Shown here in pieces: positions 1-11,151 of a stretch of DNA of 64,000 nucleotides. The notes beneath the pieces were generated by a model, which had not been told where the DNA came from, did not search any database, and saw only the letters and a program-made list of their open reading frames with translations. Both the position numbers and the translations under genes were made by a program. The first letter of the stretch is position 1, and each line of letters begins with the position of its first letter. Source of the stretch: Schizophyllum amplum (Eukaryota; Basidiomycota; Agaricomycetes; Agaricales; Schizophyllaceae). The stretch is taken from contig VDMD01000001.1 of the NCBI GenBank assembly GCA_007026445.1, forward strand, positions 3,162,001 to 3,226,000. Direction: 5' to 3'.

Positions 1-1731
1 TCACGCCCAAGTCCCCAGCTTCTGTCTCACCGGAGACGGCGGCCCACGAGGACGCGCTGAAGGTGCAGGGCATCTACGAGTCTTTCCGCTTCACGCCGCT
101 TTGGAAGCGTCTGGGCGACTGCCTGGCCATCATAGAGCAAAAGCCGGAGACCGAGATCGTGGCCACTGTGCTACTGCCTCTGATTGAGAGCTTGATGGTG
201 GTGTGCAAGTACGTCGGGACGAAGAACGGGTCGAGCATCACTGCGCTACGTGGCTCCATGTCCCCACGGTCGCCTCGCTCGCCGACGTCGTCGCGTGACT
301 CCATGGAGGAGCTCTTTGTCGCCTTCACGGATGCCCACCGCAAGATCCTCAACCTCATGGTCCGCAACAACCCTTCGCTCATGAGCGGCTCCTTCTCTCT
401 GCTCGTCAACAACCCGCGCGTGCTCGACTTCGACAACAAGCGAAACTACTTTACACAACAGCTGCACCGCCGGTTGCACGCGCGCGAGCACTACGGCACG
501 ATCCAGCTCAACGTGCGGCGCGCGCGTGTGTTCGAGGACTCGTTCCAGCACCTGCAGCGCAAGACGGGCGACCAGATCAAGTACGGGAAGCTGAGCGTGC
601 GCTTCTACGACGAGGAGGGCGTCGACGCGGGCGGCGTGACGCGCGAGTGGTTCCAGATCCTCGCGCGGCAGATGTTCGACCCGAACAACGCGCTGTTCCA
701 GCCGTGTGCGGCGGACCGACAGACGTACCAGCCCAACAAGAATTCGTGGGTGAACCCGGAGCATCTGAGCTTCTTCAAGTTCGTGGGCCGTGTCATCGGG
801 AAGGCGATCTACGACGGACGGCTGCTGGACGCGTACTTTGCAAAGAGTCTGTATAGGCAGCTGCTTGGGAAGCCTGTCGACTACAAGGACGTCGAGTGGG
901 TGGACCCGGAGTACTACAACTCGCTGTGCTGGATCCTCGAGAACGACCCGACGCCGCTGGAGCTAATGTTCAGCGTCGAGGCGGATGAGGTGAGTCTCGA
1001 CGTGGATGAGATGGTTCTGCGTGCTAACTATCTTCCAGTTCGGCGTGCAGCGCGTTGTGCCGCTGAAGGAGGGTGGCGAGACGCTTCCTGTGACGAACGA
1101 GAACAAGCGCGAGTTTGTGCAGCTCTCTGCGCAGTACCGCCTCTACTCGTCCATCAAGTCGCAGATCGAGGCATTGTCTACCGGGTTCTACGAGATCATC
1201 CCCAAGGACATGATCACTATCGTGCGTGGCTTGCTTCCAATGCGTAAATCCCCTCGTGCTGACAACTATCCTCTAGTTCAACGAGCAGGAGCTCGAGCTG
1301 CTCATCTCGGGAACGCCGGACATCGACGTCGACGAGTGGCGCGCTGCGACGGAGTACAACGGCTACACGTCGTCGGACCCGAACATCGTCTGGTGGTGGC
1401 GAGCGCTGAAGTCCTTCGACCGTGACGAGCGCGCGAAGGTGCTCAGCTTTGCGACGGGCACGTCGCGCGTGCCGCTCGGGGGCTTTGTCGAGCTGCAAGG
1501 CGTGCAAGGGACGCAGAAGTTCTCCATTCATCGCGCATACGGGGAGGAGGACCGACTGCCGTCGGCGCATACCTGTACGTGACTTTGCTAGCCTTTGAGG
1601 GATGCGCAAACTGACTGATTGTGACAGGCTTCAACCAAATCGACCTTCCGCAGTACTCGTCGTACGAGAAGCTTCGGCAACAGCTGCTCCTAGCAATTAG
1701 CGAGGGTGGGACTGGGTTTGCGTTTGCGTAA
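1..1731 (+). CDS. TOM1: HECT-type E3 ubiquitin ligase, C-terminal part (Tom1/HUWE1 class)
   Basis: Open from the left edge, so the long N-terminal region lies outside the window. Readable exons are 1-989, 1039-1221, 1277-1574 and 1628-1731, with introns of 49, 55 and 53 nt, and the reading frame is kept through all of them. The translation shows a complete HECT domain: [13 protein letters not shown] in the N-lobe, YEIIPKDMI and [12 protein letters not shown], then the C-lobe LPSAHTCFNQIDLP with the catalytic Cys that takes ubiquitin as a thioester. The C-terminus ends GTGFAFA, close to the hydrophobic end of Tom1/HUWE1 enzymes. By family it transfers ubiquitin from an E2 to substrates, and Tom1 acts mainly in the nucleus. 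The catalytic Cys codon is split by the third intron. Assignment to Tom1 rather than another large HECT ligase rests only on this C-terminal half. Confidence 0.9.
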
Positions 1732-2043
1732 AGGACTTCGAGGGACGTGCATCAAACATGACATTGGCTGTTACGAAGAAGAGGCACATTGTACAAGACA
1801 TCCGATATATCTCACTGTATATACATAATTCTACTGCACTGTTTTCTGATCCGCTAGGTGCCAGACCTCCCTGAGCTTTGTGAACCAGTCAGTGAGCTCG
1901 CGCCTCCCGGAATGGCGGCCCGCTCCGGGAGACAGGGTTACCGACCCGGTGCAGAGCACGTCTCGTGCCGTCATCCGGCTCATGATGTCCTTCGCGTCGA
2001 CGATGGTGTCTTAGTCGTTCGTCCGTGATTTCACGTTGCTGCA
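1732..2043. other. Intergenic, 312 bp; possible minus-strand coding scrap
   Basis: Holds the 3' flank of the HECT gene and the upstream flank of the oxidoreductase gene. The minus strand between about 1830 and 2010 reads as one open frame with protein-like composition (including RRELTDWFTKLREVW). An in-frame stop lies just upstream of its first codons and no partner exon was found. It may be a gene relic or chance. Confidence 0.3.
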
Positions 2044-3412
2044 ATGCGCGCCTTCGTTGTCTCCGAGCTCAAGCACCATTCCGAGATATCCATCGCCTCT
2101 GACGCGCCAGTCCCCATCGTGGGCGCGAACCAGGTGCTAGTGGACGTCTACAGTGCGGGCCTCAACTTCTTCGATGTATGCGAACCTCCCCAGATGGCTC
2201 GATTGCAATGAGAGCTGACAGTGGCTCAGATCTTGCAAGCGCAAGGGAAGTATCAGCACAAACCACCGCTGCCATTCGTCGGAGGTCCGTACCGCAGTCA
2301 GGCTCCCAGGAGCGCGCCCTTACTGAGCCATAATACCTTTCAGGTGCTGAGTTTGCTGGTCGCATCGCTGCCGACTCACCCATCCCTGCGGGCTGCCCCT
2401 TCAAGCCTGGCGACCGCGTTTTCGGCGCCGGACAGGGCACGTTCGCCGACCAGGCTGCCATCAGCGTATCCCAGCTGCTCCCCCTTCCCGACACTCTCAC
2501 CTATGACCAGGGTGCCGGGCTCTTCGTGACCTGGCCCACAGCCTACGAGGCACTCGTCGGCCGTGGAGAGATCAAAGCGGGCGACTGGGTCCTTGTCACC
2601 GCGGCAGCGGGCGGCGTGGGCATAGCTGCAGTTCAGCTCGCGAAGTGTACGTGGTCCCTGCAGAGACGTTGGGAAGCGTGGACTTATATTCATACATCTT
2701 AGCTTTTGGCGCCCGTGTCATCGCCGCCGCAGGCTCGGCTGAGAAGTTGGAGATCGCAAAGACGGAGGGTGGCGCCGACCACGTCGTTGATTACACCAAG
2801 CCTGGGTGGCAGAAGGAAGTCATGGCAATCACGAAAAATCATGGAGGTATGACCTTTTGCTCATTTTCTGCACATGTGTCCAGTGCTAATCACCTCGTGC
2901 AGCGGACATTATATACGACCCAGTCGGGCTCATAACGGGTGCGTAACGCACGACTGAAAACTGAGCGGCCTTCCTGAGGCTCATGAATTTATTATAGACG
3001 CTCTGAAGTGCATCGCCTGGAAAGGTCGCGCGCTCGTCATCGGCTTCGCCGCTGGCAAAATCGAGAAGGTGCCCATGAACCTTGTCCTGCTCAAAAACGT
3101 CTCTCTTGTCGGTCTCCACTGGGGCGCCTACAACAGTACGTCTCGTCCATACTACAGCCGCCATGATCCTGTTTAATTTACGATGTGCTTGCAGTCCATG
3201 AACCCGCGCGCGTACCGGAGGTATGGAAAAAGCTCCTCAGCATGCTGTCCGCCGGCAAGGTCAAGCCTGTCATCTTCTCCACGGTCTATCCACTCGAGCG
3301 CATCGTGGACGTGATGACCGCGCTGGAGCGCCGCGAGACGTGGGGCAAGGCCATCGTACGCGTGCGCGAGGAGAGCGGTAGGCCGGTGAACGCGCAGGCT
3401 GCCAAATTGTGA
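2044..3412 (+). CDS. Zinc-type alcohol dehydrogenase-like / NADPH:quinone oxidoreductase
   Basis: Seven exons (2044-2175, 2230-2284, 2344-2646, 2703-2846, 2903-2938, 2998-3135, 3195-3412) join in frame to a protein of 341 residues, the usual size for the quinone oxidoreductase branch of the MDR superfamily. Visible motifs are the N-terminal MRAFVVSEL, the GroES-like segment VLVDVYSAGLNFFD, the nucleotide-binding loop VLVTAAAGGVGIAAVQLAK (AxxGGVG) and GADHVVDYTKPGW. The structural and catalytic zinc cysteines of true alcohol dehydrogenases are absent, as expected for the quinone reductase type. By family it moves hydride from NADPH to a quinone or enone, in cytosol or mitochondria; the substrate cannot be read. 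The start is the first ATG giving the conserved MRA N-terminus. Confidence 0.88.
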
Positions 3413-3716
3413 GGGGCATGCGGGGTGCCCAGCGTGCGCGATTTAGTGCCTAGTATGGATGTATGTAACAATATAAGAATGCATTGATGATGAACGTCTA
3501 TGCTACAATAAGATGATGTGAGTAGGCTAGGAGTCCAAGAACGTGTTTTTGTAGTCAAGAAGGTGCGCAAACGATTTCCAAGAATGTCATGCCGCTGACG
3601 AAGGAGTTCAATAATGTCCGGTTGGGCGTTCGGAAAGGTTTTGTGGAAGGGTGACAGATGCGCCCCTCAGTTCACTCTGCAACATGCCCCTGAGTTCGGT
3701 CAACCCGCTTCTGCGC
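3413..3716. other. Convergent intergenic spacer, 304 bp
   Basis: Lies between the 3' ends of the oxidoreductase (+) and the RRN5-like gene (-). It presumably carries both 3' UTRs; no other structure was seen. Confidence 0.5.
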
Positions 3717-5806
3717 TCAGTTGATCGCAGGCTGCTCCTGCATACTTAGCCAAAGGTTCTCCTCGTACGTCTCTTGGGCAACACAGTCCTCCGCGTCAAG
3801 CTCGTCCTCCTCGTCGAGCTCGCGCTCCAAAGCTTCTTCGTCCATGTCGTCCGGTAAGATGTCGCCGTGCTTTTCAGCGTACGCAGACGGTAGACGAAAG
3901 AAGGCGGGATAGATGTCTTCTGCGAGGTCGAACTGCGCCTCTTGCGCATCCTTCGCGTCTTGTGCGTCTGACGTGACTTGCGTGTCGGACGCAGATGCTT
4001 CGTCGCCGTCGCCGTCTTCTTGCTCATCGCCCCAATTGTCCCCGTCATCTTCCTCATTGTCAGCGGATCGCTTGCGCTTGCCAGGCCGGGGTGGCGCGCC
4101 CGCACCCATCATCTCGAGGGCGTGTTCGACGTTTTTCGGCAGGATCTGACAGCAAGATGTCAATGATGGGAGAATGATATGGGGCGCAGTAGCATTGACG
4201 TAGAATTAGAGAGGAGGGCAAAACTTTCGGAGAAGAGAAGATCGACATGAATCACTAAGAAAATCGCTACGCACCCCGTCAGGATTCTTCACCCGCCAGG
4301 CCTTATTCCCCGCCTTGAGGTTGACCTCCTGCTCTCGCGACACGATCGCACGGCGCACGATCTCGGTGACGATGTCGTACAGTATATCGTACAGGAGAGC
4401 GAGAGTGTTCCTGGATATGGAAATTGCGGTACCGTCGTCTCGGGCGTGCCTGCAACTATGCGTATAAGCATGAGCAGATATGAGAATGTATGCGAAGAAC
4501 AAAGTAGAAAACGAGCAGACGAGCAGAGTAACAGATGGAAGAGAGTACAAGTAGAGAGAAGGAGATACGAGATGAAATAGACTCACTCAAGAAACCGTGC
4601 AACCCCAATCCCGTCGAACATATCCAGCTTGTGTTCTGCCAGTACCGCCGGCGTGATGCCCGCTTCTTGGAGCAGTCGTCGCGCCTTGTACGGCGCCGTC
4701 AGCCCGCCCTTGTGCGGGTGCGCGTAGTCGCCCTTACCGGCTTCCTCCTCACCATCGTCGCCTTCGTCGTTTCCTTCATCTTCTCCCTCTTCACTACCAT
4801 CTCCGTTCCGTTGAGTTGCATCCGCATCCTCTGCCGCACTACCCCGCCGTCCCCTCTTCCTCGGCGGCCCTGTCTTCTTCGGTGGTGGTCTGGCCTTCGC
4901 TGGCCGGCCCACCTTCAGCAGCCCCTCGTCCTGCACGGCCTCCGTCCCTGTCTTCTCCGCGCGCTTGCGCCGCATGTACAGCCGCTTCTGCAGCCGGCGG
5001 CGGGACTTAGGGGACAGTTCGCGGGTGGAGGGGGTGCTCGACTGCGAGCGGCCGCGGACGACGGGGTCGAGGTTCGCATCGTCGGGGACAGAGGTGGCTG
5101 GCGGCGACCCGTCTTCCGCTGAGGCCTCGCCGTGACGTAGAATGCGCGCCATAGCACGCAGGCGGTGTTTATCGAGGGCGCGTAGTGCGTCTTGAGCCTT
5201 CCATTGCGCGAGGAGGGGGGTGCGTGGGGAGTCGGGAGCATCTTCGGGATGAGCGGTGAGGATGCTCTGCCGCTGGGCATCCTGAGCGTATGCCTCCCAT
5301 TCTGGCTCGGCGAGGAGTAGGTGTGCGGCCTGTCTCTCCTCCCAGGTGATCCAAGAGTCCGTGACCTCCATCGCGGGAAGAAGCGTGTCGCGTCGGCGAT
5401 CGGGGAGGGGATGGTGGGATGCAGCGTTCTCCAGAGCTTCCAGAAATGCGCAGACCTCGGGTATAGTCTTGGTCTGTATACGTGAAGCGATGAGGTCTGG
5501 TCGCAAGCGGGAGTGCACGGCCAGACCGTGGAATAACGCGTCCTTCTCCGATGCAGTCCACGGGTCCTGATCGACTGCTTCCTCCTTGCTATCTTCTGTT
5601 ACCGTCGCTGCTTGCATACCACATCCTGGCTCCAAGATATTGTCGTCGTCTGTCTCATCCCCACCCTCGTTTTGGCCTTCACTGTCTGCTCCATCCAATG
5701 TTTGGCCCGCGAAGTGCGCGCGGATGTCCTTGAGGTGCTGGCGGTACTGGGTCAGAAATATGCGGAAATCATTTTCAGCTTCCTGCGCGCTGCTTTCTCC
5801 ACTCAT
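3717..5806 (-). CDS. RRN5: RRN5-like RNA polymerase I upstream activation factor (SANT domain)
   Basis: Three exons on the minus strand (5806-4587, 4449-4275, 4145-3717) give 607 residues with consistent splice phases. Near residue 80 a SANT/Myb-like segment reads DPWTASEKDALFHGL and continues through SRIQTKTIPEVCAFLEAL, the pattern I associate with Rrn5, a subunit of the upstream activating factor that recruits Pol I to rDNA promoters. The middle is basic (RKRGRRG, KSRRRLQKRLYMRRKR) and likely nuclear. The C-terminal third is strongly acidic, with D/E runs. A conserved-looking block, NTLALLYDILYDIVTEIVRRA, sits in exon 2. It is convergent with the upstream oxidoreductase. Another SANT-domain chromatin protein is the main alternative, because outside the SANT region the family is poorly conserved. 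Confidence 0.68.
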
Positions 5807-7701
5807 TGACGCCTCTCATGGATACGGTGCGGGAGGCGAAGACACGATAGTGGTAGCGCGCTACTGGTGGGCGCTAAAGTGAGAAAATGTGCTCGGAGAT
5901 CGAGCGACCGGTCGTCCATTGATCCGGTTCATAATGTTCATTGACGGCTTCCACGGCCCGTTAGGCCGGCTCTTGTCTTCAACTCCCATTTAGAAAATTC
6001 AACTGTATCCGGCGCTTGTGGATGTCTGGAGGTATTCGATGCATAGCGACTGTACTGAACCATGCTCTTAGAAGTGCACTATGTATGCTGATGCCCTCAA
6101 CTGGCCCTCGCCCTCTTCAATCCAGGACGTTCATGAGGTCTAATTCAAAGCATGCGCTCCAGTCTTAGATGTTCAGCGACAGGCTTGACAGCTTTTAGAT
6201 TGTGGTATGCCTCTGCAGATAGCATAGCTTGCATGCGCTATTATCACGTCGCTCGTCGATTAGCCAATTCAACAATCCGCATCGAAGGCTCGGTACCGCG
6301 CCGCAGCCTACATTGCTGCTCCATTCGTGAAGGTGAGCTGTTGTGGTCTCCTGCCGGCGTTTGGATTCGCGCTTGATGTAGGACGCTGTCTCGCAGGTCC
6401 AACGTCCAAGGCTTGGCAGGCGAGCGCTGGCTCAACCAAGAGATCGCTCTATAGTTAGCTTCATCTTGCAATCACTGACGAGCCTTGGTGTAGCTCGTCT
6501 TTGGGCTTTAGCATGCATCCACGTCATTGTACGCTAGTCAATCTCGACCAACAATAAGAACTTGCGCCGCCCCATGCCCATAGGAACCAATATATCAACA
6601 CATTCATCGGTGAACTCACCTCGCTGAGCTCACTTTGCGCATCGTGCCGCGATTCAATCTCTAGCAGAACCTACACAGAGCGTCCCTGTCATTCACACCC
6701 TTCTCAATCGAAGTCGCGATGTCTCTGGCCGTCCTATTACTAGCATCCGACCTCTATCATTGTCTCCGAATGACTCTCACCTTTCTCTGGAATACTGGCA
6801 GCAGCCTCGTCAGCCTCTCGATTTTCCGGTGCCTGTCACCCCGGGCTCCTCCCCCCTACCGCATGTCGCCTAGCGCGACAGTAGCGGTAGTGCCCATCAG
6901 CGCCTAACGTGGAATGCCGTCTGGCTGGGATGATATTGCCCGGTAAGCCTGAAAGGTCGTATATCGGGCCCCCACGAGTGGCGCCTTTTTCGGATGCCGC
7001 GCCCCGGTCTGTGTGAGTATGTCTCCTGCTTGTCAGTTGGACGCGCAGCTGACGGCGAGCCTCGCAGCCGGCCAGGTGCGTGCCCTTCCTTCCTTGCCGC
7101 GCATTCAGTCTCGTTCACACTTAGCTGGCCCAGGTCTGCGTGAAGGAGCGCACTCCCGGGCGCAATGTACGGCGCCCTGCAATGTAGCGCATCTCATGCT
7201 TCTCCGCAACATAATGACTGCGCATGACATTCCGCCGCCTGCCACCGCCCCTCCTTGGGAAACCCGCGGAGACATATGGCCTGGTGCTCATATCCGCGGA
7301 CGAGTATCACAGCGCCCTATCGCGCCACCCTGGAAGTCACCTCCGGCGCCCTGGAAGTCATCTCTGGCGCATTGAAAGTCGGACAGGATAACGGAACTTG
7401 GCAGGGTGCAGGCCGTGCGCGTCTTCTCCTCTAGCGTGCCTATTCACTGTCAGTGGGGCCGCATATATATATCGGCGTCCGGGCGGGCCTTTGAACCTTG
7501 CGCTCCCCTTCCATCCACTGCAGCTGTGCGTCTGACATTGACGCGTGCTGTACAGATCCCCGCGCGCGTCTCTTCATAAAGCAGACCCATCGCGGAGTCA
7601 TGATACCCACGTCTTCGTCTGCACCGTCACAGTCGGAGCTCGCCTCCCCGCCACGATCAGAGCACCTCTCGCCACAAGAGGAGCTTCCCTCACCCCGGGC
7701 T
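5807..7701. other. 1.9-kb intergenic region without a recognised gene
   Basis: Lies between the divergent RRN5-like gene and the acyl-CoA ligase, so it contains both promoters. Short open frames on both strands lack domains, plausible splice partners or protein-like composition. Apart from the 21-bp tandem repeat at 7328-7382 nothing was identified. Confidence 0.5.
7328..7382 (+). repeat. Short tandem repeat, 21-bp unit, about 2.5 copies
   Basis: The unit CCCTGGAAGTCACCTCCGGCG at 7328-7348 is followed by a copy with two changes at 7349-7369 and a partial third copy (CATTGAAAGTCGG) to 7382. It lies about 320 bp upstream of the acyl-CoA ligase start. Confidence 0.7.
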
Positions 7702-10651
7702 ATGAGCTGGATACCGAAGCGCTCGTTGGAAGAGAGTGAGTAGGGAATGCTTGCGGGGCAGGCTGCAACGTGAACCGCTAATGGCTTCATGCAGCCGAGG
7801 CCATCCTCACCGCGCCAGGTAGCTTGCACGAGGTCACCGAGTGCGAGATTCGAGGGCGGCGGCAGAAGGTGTATAAGCACCTTTGGCCATCAATGGTGAG
7901 TGGGCTAGTCCACGTGTGCAAAGCCAAGGCGCGCGTACGAGCCAAGTCGTTGACCAAGCTTCCTCCACGCAGCACTCATTCTGGCTCGACGCCGTACGCC
8001 AATACAGCAAGCGGACGTACATCGTGTTTGAGGGGCGCTACATCACGTACGAGGAGACACACGTCCAAGCCCAGCGCATGGCGACGGCGCTGAGAAGCGC
8101 GTATGAAGTACGCAAAGGTGCGCGTTGTCTTATTATACCCTTTACTGCACCTGTGCAGTTCATTCGTAGCTGACGGTTCCCAAGGAGATCGCATAGCGAT
8201 TGTCAGCAGGAATTGCCCTGAATACATGTTCGCCTTCTGGGCCTGTCGTTCGTATATAACCCTCTGCATCCGCGTTCTCCTTTGACCGCTTACCTCAGAC
8301 CTTCTCGGCGCGGTTGTCGTGCTTGTCAATGCGTAAGAAATCCTGAAAGCGCCGTTTAGCCCTACTGACGATTTGTATGGCCTACAGCTGGCTCCCCGCC
8401 GACCCGCTCTGCTTCTGCGTCACACATACCCAATGTCGCGTCGTCATCTGCGACGTTGAACGCGCTGCCATGATAGAGCCGGCGATCGACACGCTGGCGG
8501 GCAGCGGCGTGGCAGGATTTATTGTCCTCTCCGACGAAGTGGACATTAACGTACGGTGGGCGGGAATGCAGAGTTACGGCGCTGTCGCACAACGGTTTGC
8601 TGCGACTGCGGACGCGGAGCGCGAGATAGAGGTGGATGTCCAGCCGGAAGATAACTGCGCGGTGATGTTCACGTCGGGTGCGTATAGTGTCTCTAAATCA
8701 GCAGCTCTCCACTGAAATACGCGTTAGGTACGACCGGTATGCCGAAGGGTGTGCTAAGCACGCAGAGGCAATACCTCACAAATGTTTTAAATGTATGTTT
8801 CCTCGCTCAGTCGAATTGCTTGCTTGTCCTACGTGCAAGCGGCATTAATACTGACTCGAAGTGTACAGGTATTGGTGGGTAGTCGGCGAGCTGCTTTGCG
8901 AAGAGGGGAAACCATATCAGATCCCTCCACTTCCACCTCCGACGTGCCACAAAAGGGAGCGCTGGTCGCGGTACCGTTGTTCCATGTTACTGGAACCACA
9001 TCGTACGCGGTAAGTGGACCATTGCTTATTCGCGCGACACGGCCACTGTGTAACGCCCAAAGCTCCTGCAGACTCCAGGATTGTCTGACCCATTGTATCG
9101 TAGATGATGGCGACGATGACTGGCATGAAGATCGTCCTCATGCGTAAATGGATCCCTGACGAAGGTGCGTGCATCCTACATATGTACATTCTTTCTTTCC
9201 TATATGCCTGTCATTCGATCGCTGATGTCTCCCCTCTCTCCAGGCGCACGGTACGGTGCCCATATCCCCCAAAATGCATCTTCGGCTCACCAGTTCCTCT
9301 ATCACCTTGCCATGTTCACTAAAAATCCAGCCTCATCCGCCACGAGAACGTACAAGTCGCCGGCGGCGTACCAGCTATGGTTGCAGATCTGCTTCAATCC
9401 TCACTTGTCGGTCACCCCATAGAGAGCCTGCTCTTTGGCGGGGCGCCGGCGCCGGCAAGCCTGGTGGAGAGGGTGAGGGTGAAGTTTCCCGGTAGCTCAA
9501 TGTGAGTGCAGAATCACCATGATGGATCTGGACTTCCTAAGTCCTTGTTCCTCGTCATCGGATATACTGAAAAGGGCTCCATAGGTCCCAAGCCTACGGG
9601 TTGACGGAGACGAATTCAATTGCGGTTTCGGTATGTTCTTAGTTTCCTTCGTTTGACTCATTCCTCTGGCGCTCGATCTTTCTGCTGACTACAAGATAGA
9701 TCGCGGGCGAGGACTATGTGGCGCGGCCCACTACTGTGTAAGTTGACTGCACAGGCTCTGCGCCGCAGGGGTTGTCTGAGGCGTGCCATCGTGCGCTTTA
9801 TGCTCACCGAAATACGCAGCGGCCGGCCGTCGCCAGTCAACGAAGTTCGGATCGTCGCTCCTCGTGGACATTCGACGGCTTCTTTACCTGTGGGGGAGGC
9901 GGGAGAAATCTTGATGTGCGTGGCTAACCTATTTGCTTTTCTCGAAGATCAAAGCTCACTACCCACCAGCCGCGGACCGAACGTGATGCAAGAATATTAT
10001 GGCGATATCGAGGCCACTGAGAAGGCGCTGACACGCGACGGCTGGCTCCGCACAGGAGACGTCGGCTACCTCGACCGTGAGGGATTTCTGTATATCAAGG
10101 ATCGAAGTACGTGGTGCTAGCCAGCTTCATGCCTTTTTGACAAAGATAATATGGTGCTAATTGAGCCGTACCCTCGCCAGTAAAGGACATCATCATCCGC
10201 GGAGGAGAAAATGTGGACTCCGTCGCCGTCGAGAACGCGCTCTATCAGGACCCTCGCGTGTTGCAGGCCGCCTGTGTGGGTGTTCCGGACGAGCGGTTGG
10301 GGGAGCTGGTGACTGCGGTCGTGCATGTTCAGCCAGGCGCGCGAGAGGTCACGAGTGCGGCTCTCTTGGCGAGTTGCCGGAAGAGGTGAGTGAGGGTCGT
10401 TTTGTGGCAAGGCATAATGAGGCTCAAGATGCTACCAGTTTGCCTCGGTTTGCGGTCCCCGTGATGGTTATAGTACAACGCGAGCCGTTAGGTAAGATCT
10501 AGAGTGGCCGCAGTTTCTGTTGTCGACGCTTACAGAAATCGGCACAGAAATGACCCCTTCTGGGAAGATCGTGAAGCATGGGCTGAGGGAAATGATGAGG
10601 GAGAGGTGGGATACAGAGCGTCGGACGCTCGCCCCTTGTTCACGACTATGA
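7702..10651 (+). CDS. AMP-forming acyl-CoA synthetase / ligase (ANL superfamily)
   Basis: A multi-exon gene. Joining short introns gives a full adenylate-forming enzyme. Readable landmarks in order: start [34 protein letters not shown], the phosphate loop [14 protein letters not shown] (split by an intron after TSG), [46 protein letters not shown] (adenine motif), [12 protein letters not shown] (ribose-binding Asp), [17 protein letters not shown] (hinge) and [13 protein letters not shown] with the C-terminal catalytic Lys. By family it activates a carboxylic acid to acyl-AMP and then acyl-CoA; the acid cannot be told from the sequence. No clear peroxisomal SKL-type C-terminus is present (it ends CSRL). 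An upstream in-frame ATG at 7600 exists, but the start at 7702 gives the family-like N-terminus. Confidence 0.86.
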
Positions 10652-11151
10652 TTGCTTTCATGCGCGTGTTGAGCGTTGAGGACTGGATGTATCTTATGTA
10701 CGAGTTCCGCTTAGCGTGGGCTCTTCGCCGGTCCATTTACTTACCATTCACTCCGATTCTTGCACCATCTCATTTGCAACAAGTTGGCAAGAAGGATAAA
10801 TGCCCTGCCGCGGCGCTTTTTGCCTGCGTGTCACTGTCGCCGCCTGATATTCACGACTTGTTCGCGACCGCGACGACGAACACGTTCTTGATTGCCCAGG
10901 AACCTCGACACTCAATTTACTCAGTGCTCAGCGCTCAATAATAAATCTCTCTCTCTATCTTCCACCTTGTCCCCTACTCTGACATCCTTCAGGAGCCACG
11001 AGCAACGTCGTTCGACCTGCTTGATTCCATTGTATTCCGAATCGGGCAAGCCCTTTTTTGTTGGTGAAACGACGTCAGGCATTTGAATTGCCAAGGCGAC
11101 AGCCCGGGGCGCCTCCTCCGCTCGCCACCTCCGCCGCCGCCGTCGACGGCA
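10652..11151. other. Intergenic, 500 bp
   Basis: 3' flank of the acyl-CoA ligase and promoter of the channel gene. There is a pyrimidine-rich stretch (TCTCTCTCTATCTTCC) around 10947-10962, common in fungal promoters. Nothing else was recognised. Confidence 0.45.

Noticed and set aside
3717..4163. Plus-strand Ser-rich frames opposite the acidic tail of the RRN5-like gene
   Set aside because: Poly-Ser arises from reading the complement of Glu/Asp codons; a shadow.
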